Positions 1-9,840 are shown, counted from the first letter of the stretch. The stretch is 64,000 nt of DNA from Streptomyces sp. NBC_00663 (GCF_036226885.1 NZ_CP109027.1:3596001-3660000), one strand, 5' to 3'. The notes: a model not told the origin generated them from the sequence alone. Numbers and translations: made by a program.

Positions 1-645
1 GTCGCCGGCGGGGTCACGGCCGCCGCGCTCGTCTACGCCCTGGCCTGGCGGCACGGCATGCAACCGGGCCGGTTCGTGCTGACCGGGGTGGGGATCGGGG
101 TCGCACTGTCGGCGGTCGTGCAGCTGTATCTCACGGACAGCGAGCTGGAGGCCGCCGAGCAGGTCAAGCTGTGGCTGACGGGGAGTCTGAACGGGCGCGG
201 GTACGAGCAGGCGGGGCCGCTGGCCGTCGTACTCCTGCTCGCCCTGCCCGCACTGTTGTGGGCGGCCAGGGTGATGCGGCCGCTCGGGCTCGACCCCGAC
301 GCCGCCGCCGGGCTCGGGGTGCGGGTGGACCGGGTGCGGCTCGGGGTCACCCTGCTCGGGGTGGTGCTCGCGGCCACGGCGACGGGCGCCGCCGGGCCCA
401 TCGGGTTCGTCGCGCTGACGGCGCCCCAACTGGCCCGGCGGCTCACCCGGTCACCCCAACTGCCCCTGCTCAACAGCGCGTTGACCGGAGCCGTCGTCCT
501 CGTCGCCGCCGACCTCACGGCCCGCACCCTCGTCCCCCCGCTGGAGATCCCGGTGGGCGCGCTCACCGCGCTGGTCGGGGGGCCGTATCTGCTGTGGCTG
601 CTGGGGCGCCGGACGGACACCCCAGCTCGCCACACCCGCGGGTGA
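1..645 (+). CDS. FecCD-family siderophore ABC transporter permease, 5' end missing
   Basis: The frame is open from the first base, so the start lies left of the window; 214 residues are visible against about 330-350 usual for the family. The protein is a string of hydrophobic helices. The most telling stretch is a glycine-rich helix reading GPIGFVALTAPQLARRL, the FecCD signature between late membrane segments; the APQ form (instead of APH) resembles permeases for catecholate siderophores. It would form the inner-membrane channel of an Fe-siderophore importer together with a lipoprotein and an ATPase that are not in the window. The family is clear; the substrate is inference. Confidence 0.85.
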   Translation, partial: VAGGVTAAALVYALAWRHGMQPGRFVLTGVGIGVALSAVVQLYLTDSELEAAEQVKLWLTGSLNGRGYEQAGPLAVVLLLALPALLWAARVMRPLGLDPDAAAGLGVRVDRVRLGVTLLGVVLAATATGAAGPIGFVALTAPQLARRLTRSPQLPLLNSALTGAVVLVAADLTARTLVPPLEIPVGALTALVGGPYLLWLLGRRTDTPARHTRG

Positions 646-646
646 C

Positions 647-1687
647 TCAGATGGTGGACGTGTCGATCACGAAGCGGTAGCGGACGTCGCTCGCCTGGAC
701 GCGCTCGTACGCGTCGTTGATCTCCGAGGCGCTGATCAGCTCGATCTCGGCGCCGAACCCGTGCCCCGCACAGAAGTCCAGCATCTCCTGGGTCTCCTGG
801 ATGCCGCCGATGCCGGAACCGGCGAGGGTCTTGCGGCCGCCGATGACCGAGAAGAGGTTGAGCTTGACCGGCTCCTCGGGGGCGCCGACGTTCACGAAGG
901 CGCCGTCCGTCCGCAGCAGGGACAGGTAGGCGTCCAGGTTCAGCGGGGCCGAGACCGTCGACAGGATCAGGTCGAAGGTGCCCCTCAGCTCCTTGAAGGT
1001 GGTCTCGTCGCTGGTGGCGTAGTAGTGGTCGGCGCCCAGCTTCAGGCCGTCGTCCTTCTTGCGCAGGGACTGGGAGAGGACCGTGACCTCGGCGCCCAGC
1101 GCGTGCGCGATCTTGACGCCCATGTGGCCGAGGCCGCCCATGCCGAGGATCGCGACCTTCTTGCCGGGGCCGGCGTTCCAGTGCTTGAGCGGGGAGTACG
1201 TGGTGATGCCGGCGCACAGCAGGGGCGCGGCCTCGTCGAGGGAGAGGGCGTCGGGAATGCGGAGAACAAAGTTCTCGTCGACGACGACCTTCTCCGAGTA
1301 GCCGCCGTAGGTGGGCTCGCCGTCCTTGCCGATGGCGTTGTACGTGCCGACGCTGCCGCCGGTGCAGTACTGCTCCAGGCCGGCCTTGCAGTTGTCGCAC
1401 TCCCGGCAGGAGTCGACGAGACAGCCGACGCCCACCCGGTCGCCGACGGTGTACTTGGTGACGCCGGGGCCGACCTCGGAGACGACGCCCGCGATCTCGT
1501 GGCCGGGGACCATCGGGAAGATCGCCTCGCCCCAGCCCTCGTGGACCTGGTGGATGTCCGAGTGGCAGATGCCGGCGAACTTGATGTCGATCAGGACGTC
1601 GAACTCGCCGACCGGGCGTCGCTCGATGGTGGTCCGCTCCAGCGGGGCCTTCGCGGCGGGGGCGGCGTACGCGGCAACGGTGGTCAT
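647..1687 (-). CDS. Zinc-dependent NAD(P) alcohol dehydrogenase (MDR family)
   Basis: 346 residues from the ATG at 1687, preceded by an AAGGAG ribosome site; a longer open frame to 1768 has no such support. Medium-chain dehydrogenase features are all present: catalytic zinc region [11 protein letters not shown] motif (PGHEIAG), four-cysteine structural zinc loop ([15 protein letters not shown]) and the Rossmann turn GMGGLGHMG. It resembles the cinnamyl/aldehyde reductase-like ADH branch (AdhC/YahK type) and should interconvert alcohols and aldehydes with NAD(P)H. It is divergent from the MmyB-type regulator at 1860, a pairing known for that regulator family, so it is the probable target of that protein. 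The stop abuts the permease stop at 645. Confidence 0.9.
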   Translation of the reverse strand: MTTVAAYAAPAAKAPLERTTIERRPVGEFDVLIDIKFAGICHSDIHQVHEGWGEAIFPMVPGHEIAGVVSEVGPGVTKYTVGDRVGVGCLVDSCRECDNCKAGLEQYCTGGSVGTYNAIGKDGEPTYGGYSEKVVVDENFVLRIPDALSLDEAAPLLCAGITTYSPLKHWNAGPGKKVAILGMGGLGHMGVKIAHALGAEVTVLSQSLRKKDDGLKLGADHYYATSDETTFKELRGTFDLILSTVSAPLNLDAYLSLLRTDGAFVNVGAPEEPVKLNLFSVIGGRKTLAGSGIGGIQETQEMLDFCAGHGFGAEIELISASEINDAYERVQASDVRYRFVIDTSTI

Positions 1688-1859
1688 GCCGGGGGTTCTC
1701 CTTGCAGAGGGGGTCGCGCCCGGCTGCCTTCCGGCCGGGCACGATGTCCAGCGTGCCCGAACCGACACTGTTCACCCAGGCCACAGCTTTGCGTACGTTC
1801 ACTGGTCCTACTACTGGCGGGGACAGGATGGTGGACCTACGACCGTGAATACTTGACGT

Positions 1860-2786
1860 ATGGACGACATGGCCGAGACGGCGGAGGAGCGGGGCGGAGC
1901 CGGTGGCGCGCTGGACCGGCGGGCCGAGCTCAGTGAGTTCCTGCGCACTCGGCGGGCCCGGCTGAAGCCGGAGGACGTGGGGCTGCCGGAGTTCGGGCGG
2001 CACCGGCGGGTGCCGGGGCTGCGGCGCGAGGAGCTGGCGCAGCTGGCGGGTGTCTCGGTGGCGTACTACACCCGCCTGGAACAGGGCAACGGGCGGAACG
2101 TGTCGGCGGAGGTCCTCGACGCCATCGCCCGCGCGCTGCGGCTGAGCGACGCCGAGCACGCGCACCTCTCCCATCTCGCGAAGCCGAAGCAGCACAAGAA
2201 GAAGCAGGCGGCGCGGACCGAGCAGGTGCGCGGGCCGCTGCGGCAGCTGCTGGACACGATGGACGGTGTCCCGGCGTACATCACGGGCGGGCGCTCCGAC
2301 ATCCTCGTCTGGAACCGGATGGCCGCGGCCGTCTTCGGCGACTGGGCGGAGCTGCCGCCGCAGGAGCGGAACTGGGCGCGGCTGGTGTTCCTGCGGCCCG
2401 AGTACCGCGACCTGTTCGTGGAGTGGGACCAGAAGGCGTACGACATGGTCAGCTTCCTGCGCATGGCCGCGGGCTGCCACCCCGACGACCCGCGCCTCGC
2501 CGCGCTCGTGGGGGAACTCTCCCTCAAGAGCGAGGAGTTCAGACGGCTGTGGGCCGCGCACGACGTCAAGGAGAAGAGCTACGGCGTCAAGCGTCTGATG
2601 CACCCGCTGGTCGGCGAACTCACCCTGAACTTCGAGTCGTTCCGCCTGACCGACGGCACCGAACAGAGCCTGACCACCTACTCCGCCGAACCCGGCTCCC
2701 CGTCCGCCGAGGCCCTGCGCCTGCTGGCCAGTTGGGGGACGGACGCGACCCGGGCGGGCAAGAACTCGACGGCGCCGAAGGGCTGA
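1860..2786 (+). CDS. MmyB-like helix-turn-helix regulator
   Basis: 308 residues. Residues about 20-85 form an XRE-type HTH (RREELAQLAGVSVAYYTRLEQG); the remainder is the PAS-like ligand domain of MmyB regulators (ITGGRSDILVWNRMAAAVFGDW, then FLRPEYRDLFVEWD). In this actinomycete family the regulator commonly lies back to back with an oxidoreductase and a fatty-acid ligand has been described for one member; here the divergent neighbour is the alcohol dehydrogenase, separated by 172 bp. No strong Shine-Dalgarno is visible before the ATG at 1860, and a second ATG lies three codons in, so translation may be leaderless. Control of the divergent gene and of itself is inference. Confidence 0.88.
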   Translation: MDDMAETAEERGGAGGALDRRAELSEFLRTRRARLKPEDVGLPEFGRHRRVPGLRREELAQLAGVSVAYYTRLEQGNGRNVSAEVLDAIARALRLSDAEHAHLSHLAKPKQHKKKQAARTEQVRGPLRQLLDTMDGVPAYITGGRSDILVWNRMAAAVFGDWAELPPQERNWARLVFLRPEYRDLFVEWDQKAYDMVSFLRMAAGCHPDDPRLAALVGELSLKSEEFRRLWAAHDVKEKSYGVKRLMHPLVGELTLNFESFRLTDGTEQSLTTYSAEPGSPSAEALRLLASWGTDATRAGKNSTAPKG

Positions 2787-2798
2787 GGGCCGTACCCG

Positions 2799-3569
2799 TC
2801 ACCCCCGGTACGGCGGCGCCACCCCCCATCCCCACCGCGGCACCGGCTGCTCGGCGGGCGGCTTGGCGTCCGGGCCGGAGAAGTACACGGCGAGCCGCGT
2901 GCCCCACTCCACGTAGGCCAGGAACGCCGAACGGAACTCGGCGTCCGTCGGCAGCCCCGCCTCGTCGGCGGCGTCCTGGATGAGGTTCACCCAGCGACGG
3001 CGCTGTGGCTCGGTGATGCCGCGGCCCATGTGCTTGGCGACCATGTGGCCGTGACCGCCCTGGGTCTCGGAGTAGGCCGCCGGGCCGCCGAAGACCTCGG
3101 CGAGCCACAGCGCCACATGGGAGGCGTGTTCGGGGGCCAGCCCCGCGAAGACCGGGGCGAGGAGGTCGTCCTTCAGCACCTTCTCGTAGAAGACCGCGGT
3201 CAGCCGGGCGAAGGCCTCCTCACCGCCCGCCCACGCGTACAGGGTGGGCAGCGCCGCGCCCCGCCCTCGCACCACCGTCGGCTTGTAGTGCCGCATCTCC
3301 TCGATGTCGCCGACGTAGGGCCGGATCTCGGCGAGGAAGTCGGCGAACAGCTCGGACTTGCGGAAGCCCTCGATGTGGTCCTCGGTCGAGGTCCAGGTGA
3401 TGCGCAGGACGAAGTGCTCGAAGTCCTCCTCGCAGCGGGCGAGTTCGTAGTCGACGCAACTCGGGGCCGCCGCCAGCTGGGCCGCCGCGCGCGTGTAGGC
3501 GGACAGGAACTCGGCAGAACGGTCTTCCGGGATGCGGTAACGGATGTATTCGACGGTCTCTGCGGTCAT
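2799..3569 (-). CDS. Antibiotic-biosynthesis monooxygenase domain fused to group II truncated hemoglobin
   Basis: 256 residues in two domains. Residues 1-98 are an ABM (dimeric ferredoxin-like) domain: YIRYRIPEDRSAEFLSAY, later FVLRITWTSTEDHIEGFRKS. Residues about 105-235 are a truncated globin: Tyr B10 in AVFYEKVL, proximal His in MVAKHMGRG and Trp G8 in RRRWVNL, the group II (GlbO/HbO) set. A proline-rich tail follows. This chimera has been reported from Streptomyces avermitilis. A heme domain tied to a small oxygenase-like domain suggests oxygen, NO or peroxide chemistry on a small substrate, which the sequence does not identify. It converges on the regulator gene with a 12-bp gap. Confidence 0.9.
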   Translation of the reverse strand: MTAETVEYIRYRIPEDRSAEFLSAYTRAAAQLAAAPSCVDYELARCEEDFEHFVLRITWTSTEDHIEGFRKSELFADFLAEIRPYVGDIEEMRHYKPTVVRGRGAALPTLYAWAGGEEAFARLTAVFYEKVLKDDLLAPVFAGLAPEHASHVALWLAEVFGGPAAYSETQGGHGHMVAKHMGRGITEPQRRRWVNLIQDAADEAGLPTDAEFRSAFLAYVEWGTRLAVYFSGPDAKPPAEQPVPRWGWGVAPPYRG

Positions 3570-3718
3570 GCCCCCACACTCACACGCCGGACGAGCTGGA
3601 AGCTGCTCCTCCGCCTGACAGGTCCGTGCGGGCTGTTTCCTGGGCCGGGGACAGCCTTCTCATCGTTCTCTTATTTCAGCCTTATCCAGCCATCACGCGC
3701 CGTACCTACGTTGCGGCC

Positions 3719-5182
3719 ATGTTCTTCACCTACCTGAGGCGCGAACTGCGCCGCCGCAGAAAGGCGGCCCTCGTCGTCGCCTCCGGGCTCGCGCTCGGTA
3801 TCGCGCTGGTCATCGTGGTCAGCTCCGTGTCCTCGGGCATGGGCAAGGCCCAGGACAAGGTCCTCCAGTCGCTGTACGGCCTCGGCACCGACATGACGGT
3901 CACCAAGGCCGCCGCCGCATCCTCCGCCAACAGCTCCGAGCGTCCGCGCTTCAACTTCGACGCGCAGGACGGCGACTCCGACGAGGAGCAGAGCAGCGAC
4001 CGCGTCATGGTCCAGGGCTTCCAGACCCTGGCCACCTCGACCGTCACCAAGGTCGGCGACCAGAAGGGCGTCTCGGACGCCGTGGGCGGCCTCAGCCTCC
4101 AGGTCATCAAGGTCAGCGGCCAGTTCACCCGCGGCCAGTTCCAGCAGAACGGCGACGGCGGCGGCCAGCAGGGCGGCCCCGGCGGTGGCGGCACCGGCCA
4201 GCCGCAGGGTGAGGTCCAGGGCGGCGGCGCCGACTTCGACGTCAACAACTACTCCGTCTTCGGCACCGACGTCACCGAGCCGGCCCTCGGCCCGCTGACC
4301 TCCTCGGAGATCACCAGCGGCCGTACCTTCAAGACCTCCGAGACGAATGCCAAGGTCGTGGTCGTCGACTCGGCGTACGCCAAGGAGAAGAAGTACAAGG
4401 TCGGCTCGACGATCACCATCAAGGGCACCAAGTACAAGACGATCGGTATCGCCACCGCCAGCAGCGGTGACGCGGCGGCCAACCTCTACATCCCGCTGAA
4501 GCAGGCACAGACCCTCAGCGACTCCAAGAACAAGGTCACCACGATCTACGTCAAGGCGACCGACTCGCAGAAGATCGACTCGGTCAAGTCGACGATCCAG
4601 AAGAACATCTCGGGTACGACGGTGACGACCTCCGCCGACCTCGCCGACACCGTCTCCGGCTCCCTCTCCACGGCGTCCTCCCTCGCGACGAACGTCGGCA
4701 AGTGGCTGTCGATCGCGGTCCTGGTCGCCGCGTTCCTGGTCGCCGGTCTGCTCACCTCCTCGGCGGTCTCCCGCCGCGTCCGCGAGTTCGGCACGCTCAA
4801 GGCGCTGGGCTGGCGTTCGGGCCGGGTGACCCGGCAGGTCGTCGGCGAGGCGATGGTCAACGGCCTCCTCGGCGGCGCCCTCGGCATCGGCCTGGGCCTG
4901 GCGGGCGCGTACGTCGTCACGGCCATCAGCCCCACGCTGCAAGCCCAGTTGGGCGGGGGCGGCGGCCAGGGTGGCGGCCCCGGCGGAGGCGGCGGCTTCG
5001 GCGGCCCCGGACGCCAGGCGGCATCCAAGACCCTGGAGGTGGCCCTGACGGCCCCGGTGAGCGCGACGACGGTGGCCATAGCAGTTGGCCTCGCGGTGGC
5101 GGGCGGTTTGATCGCGGGCGCGTTCGGCGGCTGGCGAGCGTCAAGGCTGCGCCCGGCGGACGCCCTGCGCCGAGTCGAATAG
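3719..5182 (+). CDS. MacB/FtsX-type ABC transporter permease
   Basis: 487 residues from the ATG at 3719 (MFFTYLRREL); an upstream in-frame ATG at 3626 adds an unconvincing segment. Topology is that of MacB: one N-terminal membrane helix (residues about 17-35), a long extracytoplasmic domain, and a C-terminal FtsX block with helices near 330-355, 385-410 and 450-475. Two glycine/glutamine-rich low-complexity runs are unusual: one in the outer domain (about residues 143-170) and one between the last two helices (about 415-435). With the ATPase at 5292 it should form a mechanotransmission-type exporter for lipids, peptides or toxic compounds. The usual periplasmic adaptor is absent, as in other Gram-positives. 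Confidence 0.85.
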   Translation: MFFTYLRRELRRRRKAALVVASGLALGIALVIVVSSVSSGMGKAQDKVLQSLYGLGTDMTVTKAAAASSANSSERPRFNFDAQDGDSDEEQSSDRVMVQGFQTLATSTVTKVGDQKGVSDAVGGLSLQVIKVSGQFTRGQFQQNGDGGGQQGGPGGGGTGQPQGEVQGGGADFDVNNYSVFGTDVTEPALGPLTSSEITSGRTFKTSETNAKVVVVDSAYAKEKKYKVGSTITIKGTKYKTIGIATASSGDAAANLYIPLKQAQTLSDSKNKVTTIYVKATDSQKIDSVKSTIQKNISGTTVTTSADLADTVSGSLSTASSLATNVGKWLSIAVLVAAFLVAGLLTSSAVSRRVREFGTLKALGWRSGRVTRQVVGEAMVNGLLGGALGIGLGLAGAYVVTAISPTLQAQLGGGGGQGGGPGGGGGFGGPGRQAASKTLEVALTAPVSATTVAIAVGLAVAGGLIAGAFGGWRASRLRPADALRRVE

Positions 5183-5220
5183 CGACCACTTACAGGCGGA
5201 CGGGAGCTTGAAGGCTTTTC

Positions 5221-5265
5221 AGGGGCGCGGGGAACTGCGCGACCAGCCCCCACGCACCCGCAGCC
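5221..5265 (+). repeat. Dispersed intergenic repeat, type A (copy 1)
   Basis: Core GGGGCGCGGGGAACTGCGCG followed by ACCAGCCCCCACGCACCCG. It lies between the permease and its ATPase. The shared block extends left by GAAGGCTTTTCA into 5209-5220, identical to copy 2 at 15.8 kb. GGGG/CCCC and CGCG/CGCG can pair, giving a small stem. Confidence 0.85.
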
Positions 5266-5291
5266 AAACAAACAATCAGGAGCCACCCCAA

Positions 5292-5970
<679 letters not shown>

Positions 5971-5975
<5 letters not shown>

Positions 5976-6038
5976 GTACGCGAACGCGTGGTCCTGAGTA
6001 GGAGCAACGTGCGCTCCCGAGTATGAGCAACGCGTAAC
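5971..6038. repeat. Three imperfect 22-23 bp tandem units
   Basis: Units begin at 5971 (CCTGAGTACGCG), 5993 (CCTGAGTAGGAG) and 6016 (CCCGAGTATGAG) and each continues with an AACG core. The first unit overlaps the stop of the ATPase gene. The next gene starts at 6187, so the units could be regulatory or merely structural. Confidence 0.7.
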
Positions 6039-6186
6039 AGTCCCATGCTGTGCGTCACCTGTCTCTTGAGGCGCCTGATCACCCCCCGGCATACTGCGTG
6101 TTCCGGGGGGTGCACGCTTGTGTGTGCGGGACCACCCCCGGCCGGGTGAACGGGGAATTCACCCGGACCTTCAGCAAGGGGGAGTC

Positions 6187-9100
6187 TTGCGCAGACAAGT
6201 GAAAAGAGTTTGTGCTGCCACCGTGGCCACGGGGGCGGCGGTCGCTCTCGCCGCGGGTATGACCAGCCCGGCAGCGGCGAAGCCCGAACAGAAGGCGGCG
6301 CAGTCCGCCGCGTCCCTCACCGCCCCTCACCGCATCACCCTGATCACGGGTGACCGGGTCGCCGTCGACGCCAAGGGGCGGGTCGTCAGCGTGGAGCGGG
6401 CGAAGGGACGGGAGCAGATACCCTTCCAGGTCCGCAAGGCCGACGGGCACACCCTGGTCATACCCGGTGACGCGGCCCGTCTGGTCGCCGCCGGCAAGCT
6501 GGACCAGCGCCTGTTCGACATCACCGAGCTCAACAAGTCGGCGACCCGCAAGTCCCAGGCCAAGGGCCTGAAGGTGATCGTCGGCTACAAGGGCGCCGCG
6601 ACCGCGGCGAAGGACGACGTCCGGGACGCCGGCACCCTGCGGCAGTCCCTGAAGACGCTGAACGCCGACGCGGTGCAGACCCCGACCGCCGACGCGCCCG
6701 AGCTGTGGGACGCGGTCACCAACGGCGACAAGACGGCGTCCGGTATCGCGCATGTCTGGCTGGACGGCGTCCGCACCGCCAGCCTCGACAAGTCCGTCCC
6801 GCAGATCGGCGCCCCCAAGGCGTGGGCCGCGGGCTACGACGGCAAGGGCGTCAAGATCGCCGTCCTGGACACGGGTGTCGACGCGAGCCACCCGGACCTC
6901 AAGGACCAGGTGATCGAGGCCAAGAACTTCTCCACGGCCACCGACGCCACCGACCACTTCGGTCACGGCACGCACGTCGCGTCCATCGCGGCGGGCACCG
7001 GCGCCAAGTCGGGCGGCAAGTACAAGGGTGTCGCGCCGGGCGCCAAGATCCTCAACGGCAAGGTCCTCGACGACACCGGCTCCGGTGACGACTCCGGCAT
7101 CCTCGCCGGCATGGAGTGGGCGGCCGCCGAGGGCGCCGACGTCGTCAACCTCAGCCTCGGCGGCCAGGACACCCCGGAGATCGACCCGCTGGAGGCGGCG
7201 GTCAACAAGCTGTCCGCCGAGAAGGGCATGCTCTTCGCGATCGCGGCGGGCAACTCCGGTCCTGAGTCGGTCGGTTCGCCGGGCAGCGCGGACGCCGCGC
7301 TCACCGTCGGCGCCGTCGACGACAAGGACGTCCTCGCCCCGTTCTCCTCGACCGGCCCGCGCGTCGGCGACGGCGCCATCAAGCCGGACGTGACCGCGCC
7401 GGGCGTGGACATCACGGCCGCCTCGGCCAAGGGCAGCGTCATCGAGCAGGAGGTCGGCGAGAAGCCGGCCGGCTATCTGACCATCTCGGGTACGTCGATG
7501 GCGACGCCGCACGTGGCGGGCGCGGCGGCGATCCTGAAGCAGGAGCACCCGGACTGGACGTACGCCGAGCTGAAGGGCGCCCTGACGGGCTCCGCGAAGG
7601 GCGGCAAGTACAACCCGTTCGAGCAAGGTTCGGGCCGGATCCAGGTCGACAAGGCCATCAAGCAGACCGTGATCGCCGACCCGGTGTCGGTGAGCTTCGG
7701 GACGCAGGCGTGGCCGCACACCGACGACAAGCCGGTCAACAAGGACCTGACCTACCGCAACCTCGGCACGAAGGACGTGACCCTCACCCTGTCGGTGAAG
7801 GCCACCAACCCCAAGGGCCAGGCCGCTCCTTCGGGCTTCTTCAAGCTCGGCGCGAGCAAGGTGACGGTCCCGGCGGGCGGCAAGGCCACCGTCAAGGCGA
7901 CCGTCAACACCAAGCTGGGCGGCACGGTCGACGGCGCGTACTCCGCGTACGTGACGGCGACGGGCGGCGGCCAGACGGTCCGTACGGCGGCTGCCGTGCA
8001 GCGTGAGGTGGAGTCGTACGACCTCACGATCAAGCACATCGGCAAGGACGGCCAGCCCACCAAGGACTACAACACGATCCTGGTCGGCTACTCCGGCCTG
8101 GCCACCGACCGCGGCTACCAGGTGACCATCGACGAGTCCGGCACGACGAAGATGCGGCTGCCCAAGGGCACGTATCTGCTGGACGCCTGGATCGCCAAGG
8201 ACTGGGTCACCCTGGAGGGCGGCCTCGACTGGGTGGTCCAGCCGAAGCTGAGCCTCACCAAGAACACCTCGGTGACGGTCGACGCCCGCACGACCAAGTC
8301 GCCCGACATCACGGTGCCGGACGCCGCCGCCAAGCAGCTGTCCGGCATGGCGAGTTATGTGTACGAGCCGGCCGGTGTCGGCATCGCGGTGGGTCTGCCG
8401 TCCTTCGCCGACGTGCGCATGGCGCACCAGGGTCCGGCGGTCTCGACCGGTCTGAGCCAGACCTGGAGCGGTCAGTGGACCAAGGGTGACGACAAGGAGT
8501 ACGACGTCGCCACCACCGCCAAGGTGACGAAGATCCAGGGCGACAAGGTCCGCCACTTCAAGGCGTCCGAGCTGGCCACGGTGAAGAACAACCTCGGTGC
8601 GGCCGCGGCCGGCAAGACCGGCGGGCTGACCAGCTGGGGTGTCTTCCCCACGGACGTCGTGATCGGCGTTCCCGTGGAGCAGGCCCTGCCGGGCACCCGC
8701 ACGCTGTACGTCTCGACGTCCGACAAGATCCAGTGGACGCTGGACTTCGAGCAGTACAACGGCAAGGACGCGGACGGCTTCCCGATCACGGAGGCCTACT
8801 ACACGCTGGGCAACCCGCAGACCTTCAAGGCGGGCCAGAAGTACACGAAGACCTTCAACACCGCGGTCTTCGGTCCGCATCTCAGCGCGGACTACGGCGT
8901 CTTCCGCGAGGGCAACAACATCTACGGCTTCCTGCCGCTGTTCGCCGACGGCAGCAAGCACGCGGGCTCGTCCGACTTCACCTCGGTGAAGACGGAGCTG
9001 TACCGCAACGGCACGAAGATCGGCTCCAACACGGACCCGCTGTTCGGCGACGGCATGTTCAAGGTGCCCGCCGGTGACGCCGAGTACAAGCTGACGACGT

Positions 9101-9498
9101 CCGTGAAGCGGAGCGTCAAGGTGGCGGCGGCGTCCACGCGGATCGACGCGAGCTTCGTCTTCCGCTCCAAGAAGTCCTCCGCGGACTTCGTCACCCTCCC
9201 GGTCTCCACGGCCCGGTTCGGCGCCAAGACGGGCCTGGACAGCAGGGTCGAGGCCGGCAAGACGGCGACCTTCCCGGTCACCATCGAGGGCGCGGCCAAG
9301 GGCTCCAACCTCAAGTCCCTCACGGTGTACGTGTCCTACGACTACGGCCAGACCTGGAAGAAGGTCACGGTCAAGGACGGCAAGATCACCGTGAAGAACC
9401 CGGACAAGGGCAAGGGCATCTCGTTCCACGCCAAGATCACCGACAAGAAGAACAACAAGTCGACGGTCTCGATCTACAACGCGTACTACGGCAAGTAG
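6187..9498 (+). CDS. Secreted S8 family serine protease (subtilisin-like), 1103 residues
   Basis: The TTG at 6187 is preferred: AAGGGGGAG lies just before it and the product begins with a signal peptide (RRQVKRV, hydrophobic core to about residue 26, then SPAAAKP); ATG at 6118 would put 23 odd residues in front, and GTG at 6202 is an alternative. A pro-region precedes the S8 domain, whose triad is Asp228 (VLDTGVD), His260 (GHGTHVAS) and Ser437 (SGTSMATPH), with AAGNSGP as oxyanion site. About 600 residues of beta-rich C-terminal sequence follow. It is an exported protease for growth on protein or for self-processing. A terminator hairpin follows at 9527. Confidence 0.92.
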   Translation: MRRQVKRVCAATVATGAAVALAAGMTSPAAAKPEQKAAQSAASLTAPHRITLITGDRVAVDAKGRVVSVERAKGREQIPFQVRKADGHTLVIPGDAARLVAAGKLDQRLFDITELNKSATRKSQAKGLKVIVGYKGAATAAKDDVRDAGTLRQSLKTLNADAVQTPTADAPELWDAVTNGDKTASGIAHVWLDGVRTASLDKSVPQIGAPKAWAAGYDGKGVKIAVLDTGVDASHPDLKDQVIEAKNFSTATDATDHFGHGTHVASIAAGTGAKSGGKYKGVAPGAKILNGKVLDDTGSGDDSGILAGMEWAAAEGADVVNLSLGGQDTPEIDPLEAAVNKLSAEKGMLFAIAAGNSGPESVGSPGSADAALTVGAVDDKDVLAPFSSTGPRVGDGAIKPDVTAPGVDITAASAKGSVIEQEVGEKPAGYLTISGTSMATPHVAGAAAILKQEHPDWTYAELKGALTGSAKGGKYNPFEQGSGRIQVDKAIKQTVIADPVSVSFGTQAWPHTDDKPVNKDLTYRNLGTKDVTLTLSVKATNPKGQAAPSGFFKLGASKVTVPAGGKATVKATVNTKLGGTVDGAYSAYVTATGGGQTVRTAAAVQREVESYDLTIKHIGKDGQPTKDYNTILVGYSGLATDRGYQVTIDESGTTKMRLPKGTYLLDAWIAKDWVTLEGGLDWVVQPKLSLTKNTSVTVDARTTKSPDITVPDAAAKQLSGMASYVYEPAGVGIAVGLPSFADVRMAHQGPAVSTGLSQTWSGQWTKGDDKEYDVATTAKVTKIQGDKVRHFKASELATVKNNLGAAAAGKTGGLTSWGVFPTDVVIGVPVEQALPGTRTLYVSTSDKIQWTLDFEQYNGKDADGFPITEAYYTLGNPQTFKAGQKYTKTFNTAVFGPHLSADYGVFREGNNIYGFLPLFADGSKHAGSSDFTSVKTELYRNGTKIGSNTDPLFGDGMFKVPAGDAEYKLTTSVKRSVKVAAASTRIDASFVFRSKKSSADFVTLPVSTARFGAKTGLDSRVEAGKTATFPVTIEGAAKGSNLKSLTVYVSYDYGQTWKKVTVKDGKITVKNPDKGKGISFHAKITDKKNNKSTVSIYNAYYGK

Positions 9499-9526
9499 TC
9501 CGCGGGGCACCGCATCGAACTGAACA

Positions 9527-9562
9527 CCGACGGCGTCCTCCGGTTGCGGAGGGGGCCGTCGG
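9527..9562 (+). terminator. Terminator of the secreted protease gene
   Basis: CCGACGGC..CCTCCG pairs with CGGAGG..GCCGTCGG around a short loop, 28 bp after the protease stop. Confidence 0.8.
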
Positions 9563-9584
9563 TGTACTTTCCTGGTAGCAAGAA

Positions 9585-9617
9585 GCCCCCGCCACGGCCG
9601 GAATCCGTGACAGGGGC
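9585..9617 (-). terminator. Hairpin, probable minus-strand terminator
   Basis: GCCCCCGCCACGG pairs with CCGTGACAGGGGC (11 of 13 positions canonical, two further as G-U). Read on the minus strand the stem is followed by TTCTTGCT, fitting termination of a short minus-strand transcript from about 9760. Confidence 0.55.
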
Positions 9618-9648
9618 CTCAGCTCAGCCAGGAGCTGCTGGGAGGTCC

Positions 9649-9752
9649 CTACTGGTTATAGGGATCTCCCGCTACCTGCCGAGCCACCAGAGCCACCACC
9701 TCCTCACGTGCTTGGCCCACGCTTCCGGCAGACACCGGGTGAGCCGACACAT
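9649..9752 (-). other. Candidate small ORF(s) or small RNA
   Basis: On the minus strand AAGGGAG lies 9 nt before an ATG at 9752 giving a 26-residue frame ending WWLWWLGR, while an overlapping GTG frame (9750 to 9649) gives 33 residues ending VARQVAGDPYNQ. A TTGACT box sits just upstream and a terminator-like hairpin follows at 9585-9617. I do not recognise either peptide. The arrangement of promoter-like box, ribosome site, short frame and terminator argues for a real short transcript, coding or not; neither frame alone is convincing. Confidence 0.3.
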
Positions 9753-9782
9753 GAGAGTCAACTCCCTTACCTGAAGCGAAAA

Positions 9783-9818
9783 CTGAGGGCGGCCACCCCA
9801 TCGGGTGACCGCCCTCAG
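9783..9818. terminator. Terminator downstream of the L,D-transpeptidase gene
   Basis: CTGAGGGCGGCCACCC and GGGTGACCGCCCTCAG form a 16-bp stem with one mismatch and a four-base loop. It lies 23 bp past the minus-strand transpeptidase stop and ends on T residues (CAGTTTTCG) in that direction. Confidence 0.8.
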
Positions 9819-9840
9819 CCAGTTGATGTCAAGCCCGGCG

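Larger units (their letters stand above)
9499..9840. other. 342-bp interval between protease and transpeptidase genes
   Basis: It holds the protease terminator (9527-9562), a hairpin at 9585-9617 that looks like a minus-strand terminator, two overlapping short minus-strand frames at 9649-9752, and a bidirectional-looking hairpin at 9783-9818. No recognisable gene; see the separate entries. Confidence 0.6.

Noticed and set aside
33..2603. Very long minus-strand open frame (856 codons) across the permease, dehydrogenase and regulator genes
   Set aside because: Arg/Pro/Gly/His-rich translation without domains; it is the high-GC antisense shadow of well-supported genes. Only the part in another frame (alcohol dehydrogenase) is real.
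6079..9510. 1143-codon minus-strand frame opposite the secreted protease
   Set aside because: The plus strand encodes a complete subtilase with signal peptide and triad; the antisense product is low-complexity.
9499..9840. Remnant of an integrated element
   Set aside because: No integrase, attachment repeat or tRNA gene nearby; hairpins and short frames alone are not enough.
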